From Adiantum capillus-veneris (taxonomy: Eukaryota > Streptophyta > Polypodiopsida > Polypodiales > Pteridaceae): 64,000 nt of DNA. Shown here in pieces: positions 12,177-21,862 of the stretch. The notes under the pieces were generated by a model that searched no databases, had not been told where the DNA came from, and saw only the letters and a list, made by a program, of their open reading frames with translations. The position numbers and the translations under genes are program-made. Position 1 is the stretch's first letter. The number at the start of each line of letters is the position of its first letter. The stretch spans positions 124,909,543-124,973,542 of the forward strand of contig CM043960.1 of the NCBI GenBank assembly GCA_014529385.2, given 5' to 3'.

Positions 12177-12624
12177 GAAGAATGTATCCTAGAAAGGGAC
12201 CGCACAGATGAAGCCTATGTACCTGAACCCTTTCTAGAGCATTTGTTTGAGCCATTCGAGTGGACTCAAATTTTAGCGAAAATGGATGTATGTGTGAATA
12301 CGTCTATGCCTACTCAATTTTGCAATGAGGATGGCTACAACATAATTCCCATCCAAATAACTCAACCCTCAACATTAAAGATGAGGAACCCAAGGACTTG
12401 ATGAAAGCTCAATAAGTCTTTTCAAACCTCTACTACGATGCAACAGATGAGTTAGATGAACACTCAGCTACCTCAGAAGGTTCGGGGTCAGAAAAAGAAC
12501 ATATGAGAGCTAAAATACTCTTGAAAGGACGGGAAGAAAAGTTTTTTGACTTTTCAAACCAGAAATCAAGAAGACAAAAATGGTATAGATGAAAAGAGAC
12601 ACCAAAAACGTGAAAACATGACCT

Positions 12625-13728
12625 ATGCCATCAGTCTCTAGTAGAACACAATTCCTGATGCAGATAGATGCAAATGATTGTGTCAAGGACAAAATCACTT
12701 GCAGATATCCTTCAACCAAAAATTCAGAAATGTCTAAAACATCACAAAAATCAAAGAAGGATACTCAAGTAAACCCACAGGATAAGAAACCACTCATGAC
12801 TCGAGTTGAGTGGGAAAAGAAATATCAAGAGTTGAAAAAAGCTCTAAAGGAGATATATACGACCGAAATAGAAACCATGGAAGAGAATGGTAAGGATGTA
12901 ATGAGTGTTCCATCCCATTACAAAAAGTATACTCTCAAAGATCGAAAAATCATAGTTGAACAACCTGTTAGGGAACTACGGAAACAAGGTGAGTCCTATG
13001 AAGGACCTGAATACGCTAAAAAGATAGACCTGGCTGAACCAGGAGAAGAGCCTAGACCTGCTTACATTGCAAATGACCTAACAGAAGAAGAAGAAGAGCT
13101 TTTGCCGAGCTTGCTAAAGGAATACCGATATATTTTTTCTTGGTCATACAAGGATCTCAAGGGTGTTGATCCAGAAATCTGTCAGCATACCATACCCATG
13201 AGAGATGATGCGAAACCAAGTAGACAAAGGCCATACACGTATAATGAAACATTTGCCAGGAAGATAAAAGAAGAGATTGAAAAACTAAAGGAAGCCGAAT
13301 TCATTTAGGAAATTGAACACAGAGATTGTGTGTCTCCAATTGTAGTAGTACCCAAGAAGAGTGGAAATTTCCGAGTGTGTGTTAATCTCAAAAAGGTGAA
13401 TGCAGCTACCATTAGAGACAACTGTCCTCTTCCAATCACTGAGCATGTTTTAGAACGAGTTGCAGGAAAAGAAGCTTATAGCTTCTTGGATGGTTTTTGG
13501 GGACACAATCAACTTTTGATTGACCCAAAAGATCAATATAAAACTACTTTTGCAACAGAATGGAGTATTTTTTCCTATCGGGTTATGCCGTTTGGGTTAA
13601 CTAATGCTCCAACCACATTTCAAAGGTTGATGAGCCATGCTTATAAAGAATATCCTAGGAAATTCTTAGAAGTATATATGGATGATCTATGTGTACATTC
13701 ATCAATCCGGGATGTGCTTAAATCCTGA
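12625..13728 (+). pseudogene. pol: Element A reverse transcriptase region
   Basis: A lysine-rich N-terminal stretch leads into the RT fingers and palm. Typical gypsy landmarks are SPIVVVPKKSGNFRVCVN, the VMPFGLTNAPTTFQRLM segment and the catalytic VYMDDLCVHS motif near 13672-13700. The order and spacing match Ty3/gypsy RT of plants. It would copy element RNA into DNA in the particle. The reading frame is broken. Confidence 0.88.
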
Positions 13729-14488
13729 AAAGTGCACATTCATGGGTAGACAAGGAAAAATTCTTGGACATATAGCGTCTAAAAATGGCATAGTAGCTGA
13801 TATTGAAAAAATTCATGTCATTTCTGATTTGACTAGACCAACAACAGTCAAGGGGGTACAAGCCTTAATGGGGCATTGTGGATATTACCGACGATTCATC
13901 TACATGTACGCTACAATTGCAAAACCCATGTATAGCTTGATTACACACTTTGAGTGGACCGAGGCATGTGAAGAATCCTTCATGAAGCTTAAGCAAGCTC
14001 TCACCTTAGCTCCAATATTAAAAGCACCAGATTGGAATAAGATATTCCACGTACATGTAGATGCTTCCAATTTTGCTATCGGTTGTATACTAGCTCAACC
14101 AGGAGACAAGAAAATTGAATTTCCTATTTCTTATGCTAGCCGACAATTGAACATGGCGGAAAAGAATTACACCACCACTGAAAGGGAAGGATTAGGAATG
14201 ATCTATGCCATTAAAAAGTATAGACATTACCTATTAGCCAACAAGTTTGTGTTCTTTGTAGACCACCAATCTTTGTTGTACTTGGTCAACAAGCCATGCA
14301 GCATAGGAAGAATAACGAGATGGTTCATCATTCTTTTGGAATTTGATTTCATTGTGGTTGTAAAAAAGAGCACTACACATCAACGAGCATATCATTTGTC
14401 AAGGATTGTTTCCAGAGAATCACCTAAAGGGGTAGACGATGATCTACCAAATGCCTATTTGTTCTCCGTGGAAATGATAACTCGATGA
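13729..14488 (+). pseudogene. pol: Element A RT connection and RNase H region
   Basis: The thumb/connection part (GHIASKNGIVADIEKI, LMGHCGYYRRFI) is followed by RNase H, with FHVHVDASNFAIGCILAQ, SRQLNMAEKNYTTTEREGL and FVDHQSLLYLVNK. Only one RNase H domain is seen before integrase. In this A differs from elements B and E, which carry a second, archaeal-type domain. Confidence 0.85.
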
Positions 14489-14761
14489 TCGAAAAACATT
14501 ATGTCATTGATGACAATAGCTCAAGTGGATTCACAAATACCACTTCCTATCACGATCAGATTAATCGAGTAGTCGGCTATGTACCAATTACTAGCTGGTA
14601 GGCTATACAAAAGAAATTAAGACGAAATATTGCTCTTATGCATTAATCCTGAAGAAAAAGAACAATACCTAAGTCAAGCACATGTTACCATAGTAGGACT
14701 TCACTTTGCAAAAGACCAAACTATGCAACGAATTTTGAGACTTGGAGTATTTTGACCGACT

Positions 14762-15886
14762 ATGAGGAGTGATGTTCGATCTTTTGTAAAGGATTGTCCT
14801 CAATGTAAAAAACACACACCCATACCTCATGTAACATTGTTTCAAATGTCACTTGTTCCTAAGTGGAGTAACTATCTGTTTACTTACTTATCAAGTCGAA
14901 CATTTCTTAAGGATATGAGTAGACGCCGTCAAAGAGAAATTGAAATTGAAGCAACAGACTATGCTCTTATTGGGAACCAATTGTATTGAAGAGGTAAAGA
15001 TCAATATTTGCGTCTTTGTGCAAATGAAGACGAATATATTCCAATTATAGAACAAGCACATGCTGGATTAGCTGGAGGTCACTTTTCTAGTGAGACCACC
15101 GCAAGAGCAACCTTGATGGTAGGCATATGGTGGCCAACAATTTTTACAAATGCCACAGAATATGTTCGAAGGTGTGATGCTTGTCAACGAGCAAAAATGC
15201 CCACATGTGTAGATAGCATGCCCTTAAGACCAATGATGGGGGCTAGAGCTTTCGCAAAATGGGGTATAGATTTTGTTGGGCCAATACAATCACCTGCTTA
15301 TAGAACCCAAGCTCAATATATCATTGTAGCTACGGACTATTTGACCAAGTGGGCCGAGGCTAAAGCAACTCAAAAGAATGATGCCGGAACCACTGCTGCA
15401 TTCCTATATGAGTATGTATTCACGAGATATGGACTGCCAATAGAAATTGTCATTGATCGGGGAACTCATTTCCTCAATGAGGTAATCGAGTATTTGCTTA
15501 ATGAGTTTATGGTCATCCATAACAAATCAGCTCCTTATCACCCACAAGCAAACGGACAAGCTGAGCATACAAATAAAATTCTTAGCCCGGTGCTGACTAA
15601 AGTGGTTAGTTCAAGAAGGACAAATTGGGAAATGAATCTCCATGCTGATCTATGGGCTTATCAAGTTTTATTCAAAATAGCTTTAAATGCTACACCCTTT
15701 AACCTTGTTTATGGTCTTGATGCCATACTACCAATAGAATTTCTATTGCTGACATTAAGCGTAGCACAGAATCTTGAGTGGACTGGACATGAATTGTCAG
15801 AAAGACTTCAAGATTTGAAAAAGCTAGATGAGCAAAGGATAACTGCTGTAGCTCACATCTATGCACAAAAGAGGAAACAAAAATAA
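14762..15886 (+). pseudogene. pol: Element A integrase region
   Basis: The HHCC zinc domain is clear at about 15055-15200 (HAGLAGGHFSSETT ... CDACQRAK). The catalytic core follows, with FAKWGIDFVGPI, IEIVIDRGTHFLNEV and APYHPQANGQAEHTNK giving the expected D, D and E positions. The enzyme would insert element DNA into the host chromosome. The frame is broken upstream of the zinc domain. Confidence 0.87.
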
Positions 15887-15913
15887 TTTTTTGTTTCCCA
15901 CTTAATCACAAAA

Positions 15914-16022
15914 ATCTTCAAGAAAAGGGAACTTAGTTTTAGTCTATTCCCTTAAGCAACACATTCCCATCTTCAAGAAAGGGAACTTAGTTTTAGTCTA
16001 TTCCCTTAAGCAAAACATTCCC
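15914..16022 (+). repeat. 55-bp tandem duplication
   Basis: Copies at 15914-15968 and 15969-16022 share ATCTTCAAGAAA and AGTTTTAGTCTATTCCC. A shorter third start follows at 16023. The unit lies between the integrase core and the integrase C-terminal segment. Confidence 0.85.
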
Positions 16023-16295
16023 ATGTTTAAGAAAAAGGGAAACGGACCATTTATCATTGAATACGTATCTCCAAGGGGAGCCGTAAAATTATCCACCCTA
16101 GATGGTGAAACAATGGCTAATTGGATTAGTGGATATCGTTTAAAGAAATACAATTTGCCGCTAACCAATGAATTGCTAGAAAGAATGCATGCAGCCAAGC
16201 AAAGGAAGATTAAACGACAGCAGGTTACTGATGAAGCCCAAGAGGATGCTCGGATTCGAGTACTCAAACGGAAAGCTGCTCTCAAAAATCAATAG
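16023..16295 (+). pseudogene. pol: Element A integrase C-terminal segment
   Basis: NGPFIIEYVSPRGAVKLSTL, then DGETMANWISGYRLKKYN, matches the usual C-terminal beta-barrel of plant gypsy integrases (GPF/Y start, AVKL, and a final RLKKY). It is separated from the catalytic core by the 55-bp duplication. A basic tail follows. Confidence 0.75.
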
Positions 16296-16388
16296 ATACC
16301 GATTCCCATCAACACTCTGGAAATAGATGACCGACAATGGGAATTACCTAAAGATGCAGTTTCAACAGACGATGACTGGTTAGACGGA

Positions 16389-16631
16389 ATGGACTTGCGC
16401 ATCAAAGTAAAACTCAACAATCATAGCACCAATGCTTTGGTCGACATAGGAGCTAGAGTAAATGCAGTCAGTTATTCCAGGTACAAGAAGGCAACGAGTC
16501 AAGCATTGACAACACGAATAGAGACAATCAAAGGATGCAACAAGAACTCAACCCCAACATTGGGAGTAGTCAACTTGAACGTAAAAAGGAGGCCTCTTCT
16601 ACACACAAAAACGGATTGTGAAGCATTGTGA
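16389..16631 (+). pseudogene. Second retropepsin-like segment after integrase (element A)
   Basis: MDLRIKVKLNNHSTNALVDI, then GARVNAVSYSRYKK, has the layout of a retropepsin N-terminal half (hydrophobic strand, L-V/L-D-x-G-A, then V-N-x-V/L-S). It lies after pol rather than before RT. The relic at 1-640 carries a comparable segment (LLDTGAKYNLLS). The segment is short, and the rest of a protease fold is not obvious. Confidence 0.45.
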
Positions 16632-16899
16632 AGTTGGTGTGAAGTCAAACTGACTCCAAATGAGCCAGAACTGGATGAGTTGCTTCATGACTATGTTGCG
16701 AACAAGTCCAAAGCCTCAAAGTTGACTGACCAACTCAAAAGGCAGTGTAGTCACACAAAACGGTGATTTTAGAGTCGACAAAGCACAAAGTGATGCCGGC
16801 ACGACCAAACTTGACCAAATTCAATTTAGGACTTGTTTAAGGTGTATAGAATGTGTCTAGGTCAAAACTTGTAAGCTTTGCAATTTTTTTTTCACTGTT

Positions 16900-17499
16900 G
16901 TAAATAATCGCGATTATTTACTTTTGCACTATTTTTGCTTGGAAATTGTATCATCACCTCACCTATCATGTGTACACACCTATTACATGCCAAAAATCAA
17001 GTATGAGCCAAAATGAGCACCTATAACTTGGAAAATTGCCAGAAAACGCAAAGAAGTCTTTGCAAGCCAATTTTTGGGTTATGGACAACATTTCTTCATC
17101 CAAATCACCTCATATCTCATACACAGGGTATATACAATGCCTAGAACCAAATTGTACCAAAAAATAATGATTTTGGTAGAAAAGTTAATAATCGCGATTA
17201 TTTACTTTCTAGCCAAATTGGGGGAGTTTTGATATTTTGCCATCATACATCCAAAGTACATGATGTGCTAAGTCCACTAGCCAAGTTTGAACCAATTTGG
17301 AGCTCAAAATCTCAAATTTCCTTTATATCTACTATTTCAGAGACCTAAAGCCAAAATCTGGTACCATTTTCACCCTATGCATCCAAATGAGCCCATATTT
17401 CACTCAGAGCATGTATTTGGTATATACTTCAAGACTGTGAGGCCAAGTTTGCAAAATGTTGAAAAAAATACTTAGTTGTAAATAATCGCGATTATTTAC
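16900..17499 (+). repeat. Three more 285-bp repeats with the same palindrome (after pol, element A)
   Basis: Palindromes at 16900-16921, 17184-17205 and 17478-17499 have GTAAATAATC or GTTAATAATC arms around GC and a GATTATTTAC right arm. Spacing is 284 and 294 bp. Here the centre is always TCGCGA. The repeats lie between the pol end and the extra coding region, so the same unit brackets gag-pol on both sides. Confidence 0.9.
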
Positions 17500-17590
17500 T
17501 TTGGTTGCAAAAATTTGTTTAAACTTTATAGTTTTGTTCCTTGCATGATTTTATGCATCTATGCTTGTTCAAAAATTGATTTGAAGCAAA

Positions 17591-20500
17591 TTGGACCAAA
17601 ATTGTCAGCATTTTAGACTAAAGGACATTTCAGAGAAAAATCTGACAAATCTGCTAACTTTGACACTCTATTCACTGAACAAGAGCCATGCAAGCAGCAT
17701 AGGGGGCCAAGAAGAAGCTCAACTAGAAAGAAAAGTTGAAGTAGCTACCCGCATACCAACTGGATCTAGATTCAGTCAAAGCCGCCAAGGCAGCATATCT
17801 TTCAAAAGAACAGCTAGAAGAGCATCCCACCATAGTGTTCACCGGCAGATTCAAGAGTGAGGAGGGACATCAGGTAGAGTTGCAACTCCTACCGAAAGAA
17901 GTGTATGATGTCTCCATGAAGCCTGAGACCAAAGAAGCCAACCGCAGGCTAGGACTTAGAGACTTTTATGAACAAGAGCCGTGCATAGTGGATTTCCAAA
18001 AAGCTTACGAGCTTTTGTCTAGTATTAAAGAAGATGGAACTGCCCAAATTTTTGACACGCAAGGAAATAAAGTCGAAGTGGTGATAACTAAAGAAATAGT
18101 GGCAGAAGCACTCAGACTGCCCAACCACAGAAGGAATGACGATGAGGGCAAGGGACAGGAAAATGGGAGGTACTTTCACCAAAGAGACGGCCACAGCCAC
18201 CTTTGTAGATTTAATTCACAAGCAAGTAGAAGAGCTAACCAGATTATACCACCAGCATTTCCACTTCTTGGCTAAAAGGCCACCAAGGTATACCATGCCA
18301 AATCATGCGGTTGCCACCACTTTCACACAAGTTCTCAAGTTAACAACCAGGCAACCGGTGGACCACGCTGAATACGTCTTGACCACTCTGAAAGGTACAA
18401 AGAAAGAAGGAGAGATCACTTACCTAGGTGCACCAGAGGTCTTGACAAGGATTGCGTACCATGCCATCGGCATGGCCGACAACCTACCACTTGCCCCAGA
18501 CCAAAACACTTGGATATTGGCAACAAAACCATCTCCTTGAGCTACAAGATCAGCCAAGAGATCTTACAGATCTGATGAAGAGTCGGTTGAAAGCTCGCCG
18601 GAAAGACACATCAACGAAGCTCAGATAATGAGGAGAAGAGAGCACGAAGAGAGGAGATGAAGAGAAAAGCAGTGGATGCACACCAAGAAGAGCCCGTGCA
18701 GAAACAAGCCCGCTTTGAAAGAGAAAAACCTGCCTACCAGCACAATCGACAAGCACAAGGAAAGGACACAAAAAAATGGGTGCCTAGTGGACTTAAGGGA
18801 CCAAGGACAAAGCATCACACTAGGGAAGAGGCTGAAGATCCAACAGAATCTTTAGAAAAAATGTATCAAGAAGCAGAAGCCCTGAAGTTGAAAGAAGCCC
18901 AAGAAGAGGCAAGGAAAGCAAAAGAGGCGGAGGACCAAAGATAAACCGAGGAAACAACAAGGGAAGAGGCACAACACGAACAAGGTTATGAGTCTCCCCG
19001 ACCCACTTCACCACCTACGGAACAACATGACAATCCTATGCCAATCCCATCACCATCACCTGTAGGTAAAGACACCGCAAAAGAGGCAACTAAAGACGCT
19101 GAGCCTGAGAAAGAGAAAGCCACAGAAGATGAGTCCACCAAAGAGACAGAATCTGCACAAGAGACAACCACTACACAAGAGCAGCAACCAGAGAAAGAAC
19201 CCGAGCCAAGAAAGGAAACAAGTACTGCACAAGAGGACACAACAAAGTCTGAGCGAGCACCCTCTACCGCAGCACAGCAAGAGAAGGCCGAGACACAATC
19301 CTCTACCTCCACAGAAAAAAAAAACCCATAGCCTCAAGGGCAAGAAGAACCAGCAGCCATGACACAGCCGAGAGGCACACAAGAGGCTGCAGGCACATCA
19401 ATCCAGCTAGCAAGACAGGAAGACTGGCAGTCTAATGACGAAGTAATCGTACAAGTAAACAAATATTCAAGGCAAATGCAGGATATGATGGAATGACTCC
19501 GCTCAACAGCACTTAGCCGCAGCACAAAGGCTAAAGAACTCGAGATGTATTGACGCTCTCCAAGGAGAGTTAGAAGACAGAATGAACGTCATCACCGATC
19601 TTCAGAGGCAAGTGCAGGAAATGAAAGCTGAAGCTGAACAACATCAGCTGGCAAGAGATAGACAGCAGAAGGAGATGGAAGAGTTAGGTGACCTGCTTAT
19701 AAAACTGTCAGATGCTTGCAAAGCGAAAGAGGAACAACTGACAGAAGTTACAAACGAACTTTTAATGACAACCCTATCAGCTCAGAAAATTCAAATGCAG
19801 TTGGATGTCGCCAACGCTTCTTTACAATATTCAAGAACAAAGAATAAATGATCAGGCAATTATATTGCAGCAAATATGAGAGAATACAGTCGTAGCCTTG
19901 ATCAAGGGAACATATGAAGTGTACAAAGCATTAGAGAAAAAGAATAAGGACCTCAAGCTGGAGCAGTCTCAACGTCGAGACCTGGCCTTGATGCGGATCT
20001 AGAGAGAAGAAGAGTTGCTGAAGGAGATAGCTGAGCTTAAACGAGTTAACCAGCTGCTGCTGAGAGATGGAAAGCTGAAAACGCAGGAAGAGGCAGGCAC
20101 TTCGGAGCAGCTGCAAATAGAGGAGACACAGTCCACAGTAGAGCTGAGTGCTGAGGAAGAGTTTCAGGTAAACATTACTGATGAAGACACAGTGTCCATG
20201 GTCTAGCTCTCAAAAGCTGAAGAAGATGCACTGAAAGAAAAGATCACACAGGAAGTGGAAGGCAGCGATGGATTGAGATTTGAGATTTCTTCACTCCGTC
20301 AACGCTACACAACTCACTCCCATTCAGATTAATGCGCAATGGCATCAGCAATCCCTACCACATCCCTTAATAAAGGTGGAGTTACTACAGGCAAAAGAGA
20401 GGCTCTACAAAGACATGCAAGAAGAAGGCGCAAATCAAGACCACCCCAAGTGGAGGCTGAGTTGGTTGAACAAGAATCCAAGGTATTTGATTCAGTTCAC

Positions 20501-21047
20501 AATATCACCTGCAGTGCTACAAAAAGATCCCACTTTCTGTCCTTTACCAAGAGTAAGGACTTGGCAAGAGCATGAGGCACTAACGACAAAGCGGCCAACC
20601 TGGTTGAACTACCCAAGATTTCCAGCTCGAGAAAAGGGACCGGCCATAGAGGAATACATGGTGAAAATCCTAACGGGCGCCATGTTTTTCTTCAAAAGTC
20701 TACCGGATCTCTCTTGTGCAATGTTATATAAAATATGCCGAATGCTGCTCAGTTGTATTGAAGTTTTTCGTGAGCCAAAGCAAGCAGGTGCCCCATGGAT
20801 GTCATTTCTCGAGGGAAATAAAGGTTTGTGCTATGATCTCAGTGGCCAACCTTCCGAAGAAGTCCTCTATGGCTTCTACGCCAGATGCATGTTTCTACCT
20901 TCACACAATATGCTGGTGTTTGAGGAAGAGTTCTACACGAGATTATTCACTTGGCGAACGAAGATATTTGCACCAGTGATCAACAACCTTACATCCAGGT
21001 TTGTACGCTACTCAGCGGTGGAGCTGAAGAATAGAGTAACCATGTAG
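17591..21047 (+). pseudogene. Extra coding region of element A downstream of pol
   Basis: Roughly 3.4 kb of coding-like sequence lies between the second repeat block and the PPT. In order it shows a folded-looking part at about 17830-18540 (LGLRDFYEQEPCIVDFQKAY, KEIVAEALRLPNH), a very acidic/basic low-complexity part at 18660-19330 rich in Glu, Lys, Thr and Gln, and heptad coiled coils at 19580-20120 (DLQRQVQEMKAEAEQH, EEELLKEIAELKRVNQLL). It ends with an aromatic-rich domain at 20280-21047 (WRLSWLNKNPRYLIQF, APWMSFLEGNKGLCYDL). I see no signal peptide or clear membrane anchor, so it does not look like a typical env. Additional ORFs are known in the Tat and Athila lineages; this one I cannot match. 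About six breaks. Confidence 0.65.
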
Positions 21048-21175
21048 TTTCTGCAAGTGCCAGATAAAGAAAGGAAAATCAGATACCAAAAGGCACTGAA
21101 TGCGTTTAAAGACCGACTCGCCAACCGCTAGTTCGAAGACTATTTCAGTCCATAAAACTGTGTCAAGGGACGACA

Positions 21176-21193
21176 GAGGCGAGGAGGGGGGGC
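21176..21193 (+). other. Polypurine tract of element A
   Basis: A purine run containing GAGGCGAGGAGGGGGGG lies immediately before the 3' LTR start. This is the expected site of plus-strand priming. Confidence 0.7.
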
Positions 21194-21194
21194 A

Positions 21195-21750
21195 TTTTAG
21201 CAGCAAGCTAACACGGATACCATTTTTCTGAGTTTTCTTTGTAAAACACTTATTATTTTGATAAATCGAGAATATTGTAACTCCTATTTTCTTGGATAAA
21301 CTCTGTAATTAATGAGCCGGGGCTACAAGCTTCTAGATTGTATCAGCTTGTCATTACATATTTTTGGTAGAACTCCCAGATTATTAGTTTTGACCACCAA
21401 AAACCTTGGCTAAGGTATAAAAGCCAATTTTTGTAAGTTAATTTTAAGTTTTGGATAATGAAATACACAGCGTGAGCTAACGGCGCTCACTCCTCTCCTT
21501 CTCGTGCTTCCTACTCCCTCCCCGGTTGTCACATTGCAGTCGTGTTTGTTGCATTTCAATCGCAGGTAAGAGCTCTATGCATTGATGTAAGAAGTTGACA
21601 GTAATTCGTAGCTTTTCGCGTCACCGACCCGCGGCCTAATTTCATCATAACTAGAAATTTACACTTTTAAATGAAAAACTAAGCAATTAATCGTGGTTTT
21701 TGCTAATACTGCGATAAGATAGGATGATGAGGTTAGACATGCATCCCACA
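21195..21750 (+). repeat. 3' LTR of element A
   Basis: It aligns with the 5' LTR from TTAGCAGC to AAAACTAAGCA, and again over the final ATTAATCGTGG...CCCACA part. It is shorter than the 5' copy. TATA box at 21416-21423. About 8-9 percent of aligned positions differ by hand count. Confidence 0.85.
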
Positions 21751-21862
21751 ACCCCCATAGTAAACAAGAAAATGCTTGGTTAGCAATTGTTACTGTGTAC
21801 AGGTGATGCATGGGCATCCCAGTTGTTATCCATGTTACAATGAACAAAACAACAGTTCTCAA
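21751..21862 (-). CDS. Split exon of the unidentified minus-strand gene
   Basis: A minus-strand frame runs from about 21857 to the edge of element A, ending ...NQAFSCLLWG. The last codon and the splice donor lie on the other side of A: reading past the 5-bp duplicated target gives WGQ, then CAG|GTGAGG at 5270/5269. The exon ends in phase 0, and the next exon (4760) starts in phase 0, so the junction is consistent. The segment is hydrophobic at its start (VVLFIVTWITTG). An acceptor (TTGAG) could lie at 21858 after a T-rich stretch, but the upstream exons were not found. Confidence 0.45.

Larger units (their letters stand above)
5277..21750 (+). mobile_element. Element A: Ty3/gypsy LTR retrotransposon (Athila/Tat-like), 16.5 kb, broken
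   Basis: The element runs from a 5' LTR (5277-6199) through a PBS, a 2.1-kb leader with repeats, gag, protease, RT, RNase H, integrase, a second repeat block and a long extra coding region, to a PPT and a 3' LTR (21195-21750). The flanks 5272-5276 and 21751-21755 agree at four of five bases, which fits a target duplication. The order RT-RNase H-integrase makes it Ty3/gypsy. The TGGCGCC primer site, large size and coding region after pol point to the Athila/Tat branch. The coding regions carry roughly fifteen or more breaks, so it is a fossil. Hand comparison of the LTRs gives about 8-9 percent differences, and the 3' copy is shorter. It sits inside an exon of the minus-strand gene, splitting it. 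Confidence 0.9.

Noticed and set aside
19056-19382. Minus-strand Cys/Leu-rich frames opposite the charged repeat of element A
   Set aside because: Shadow of the Glu/Lys/Thr-rich low-complexity coding on the plus strand.
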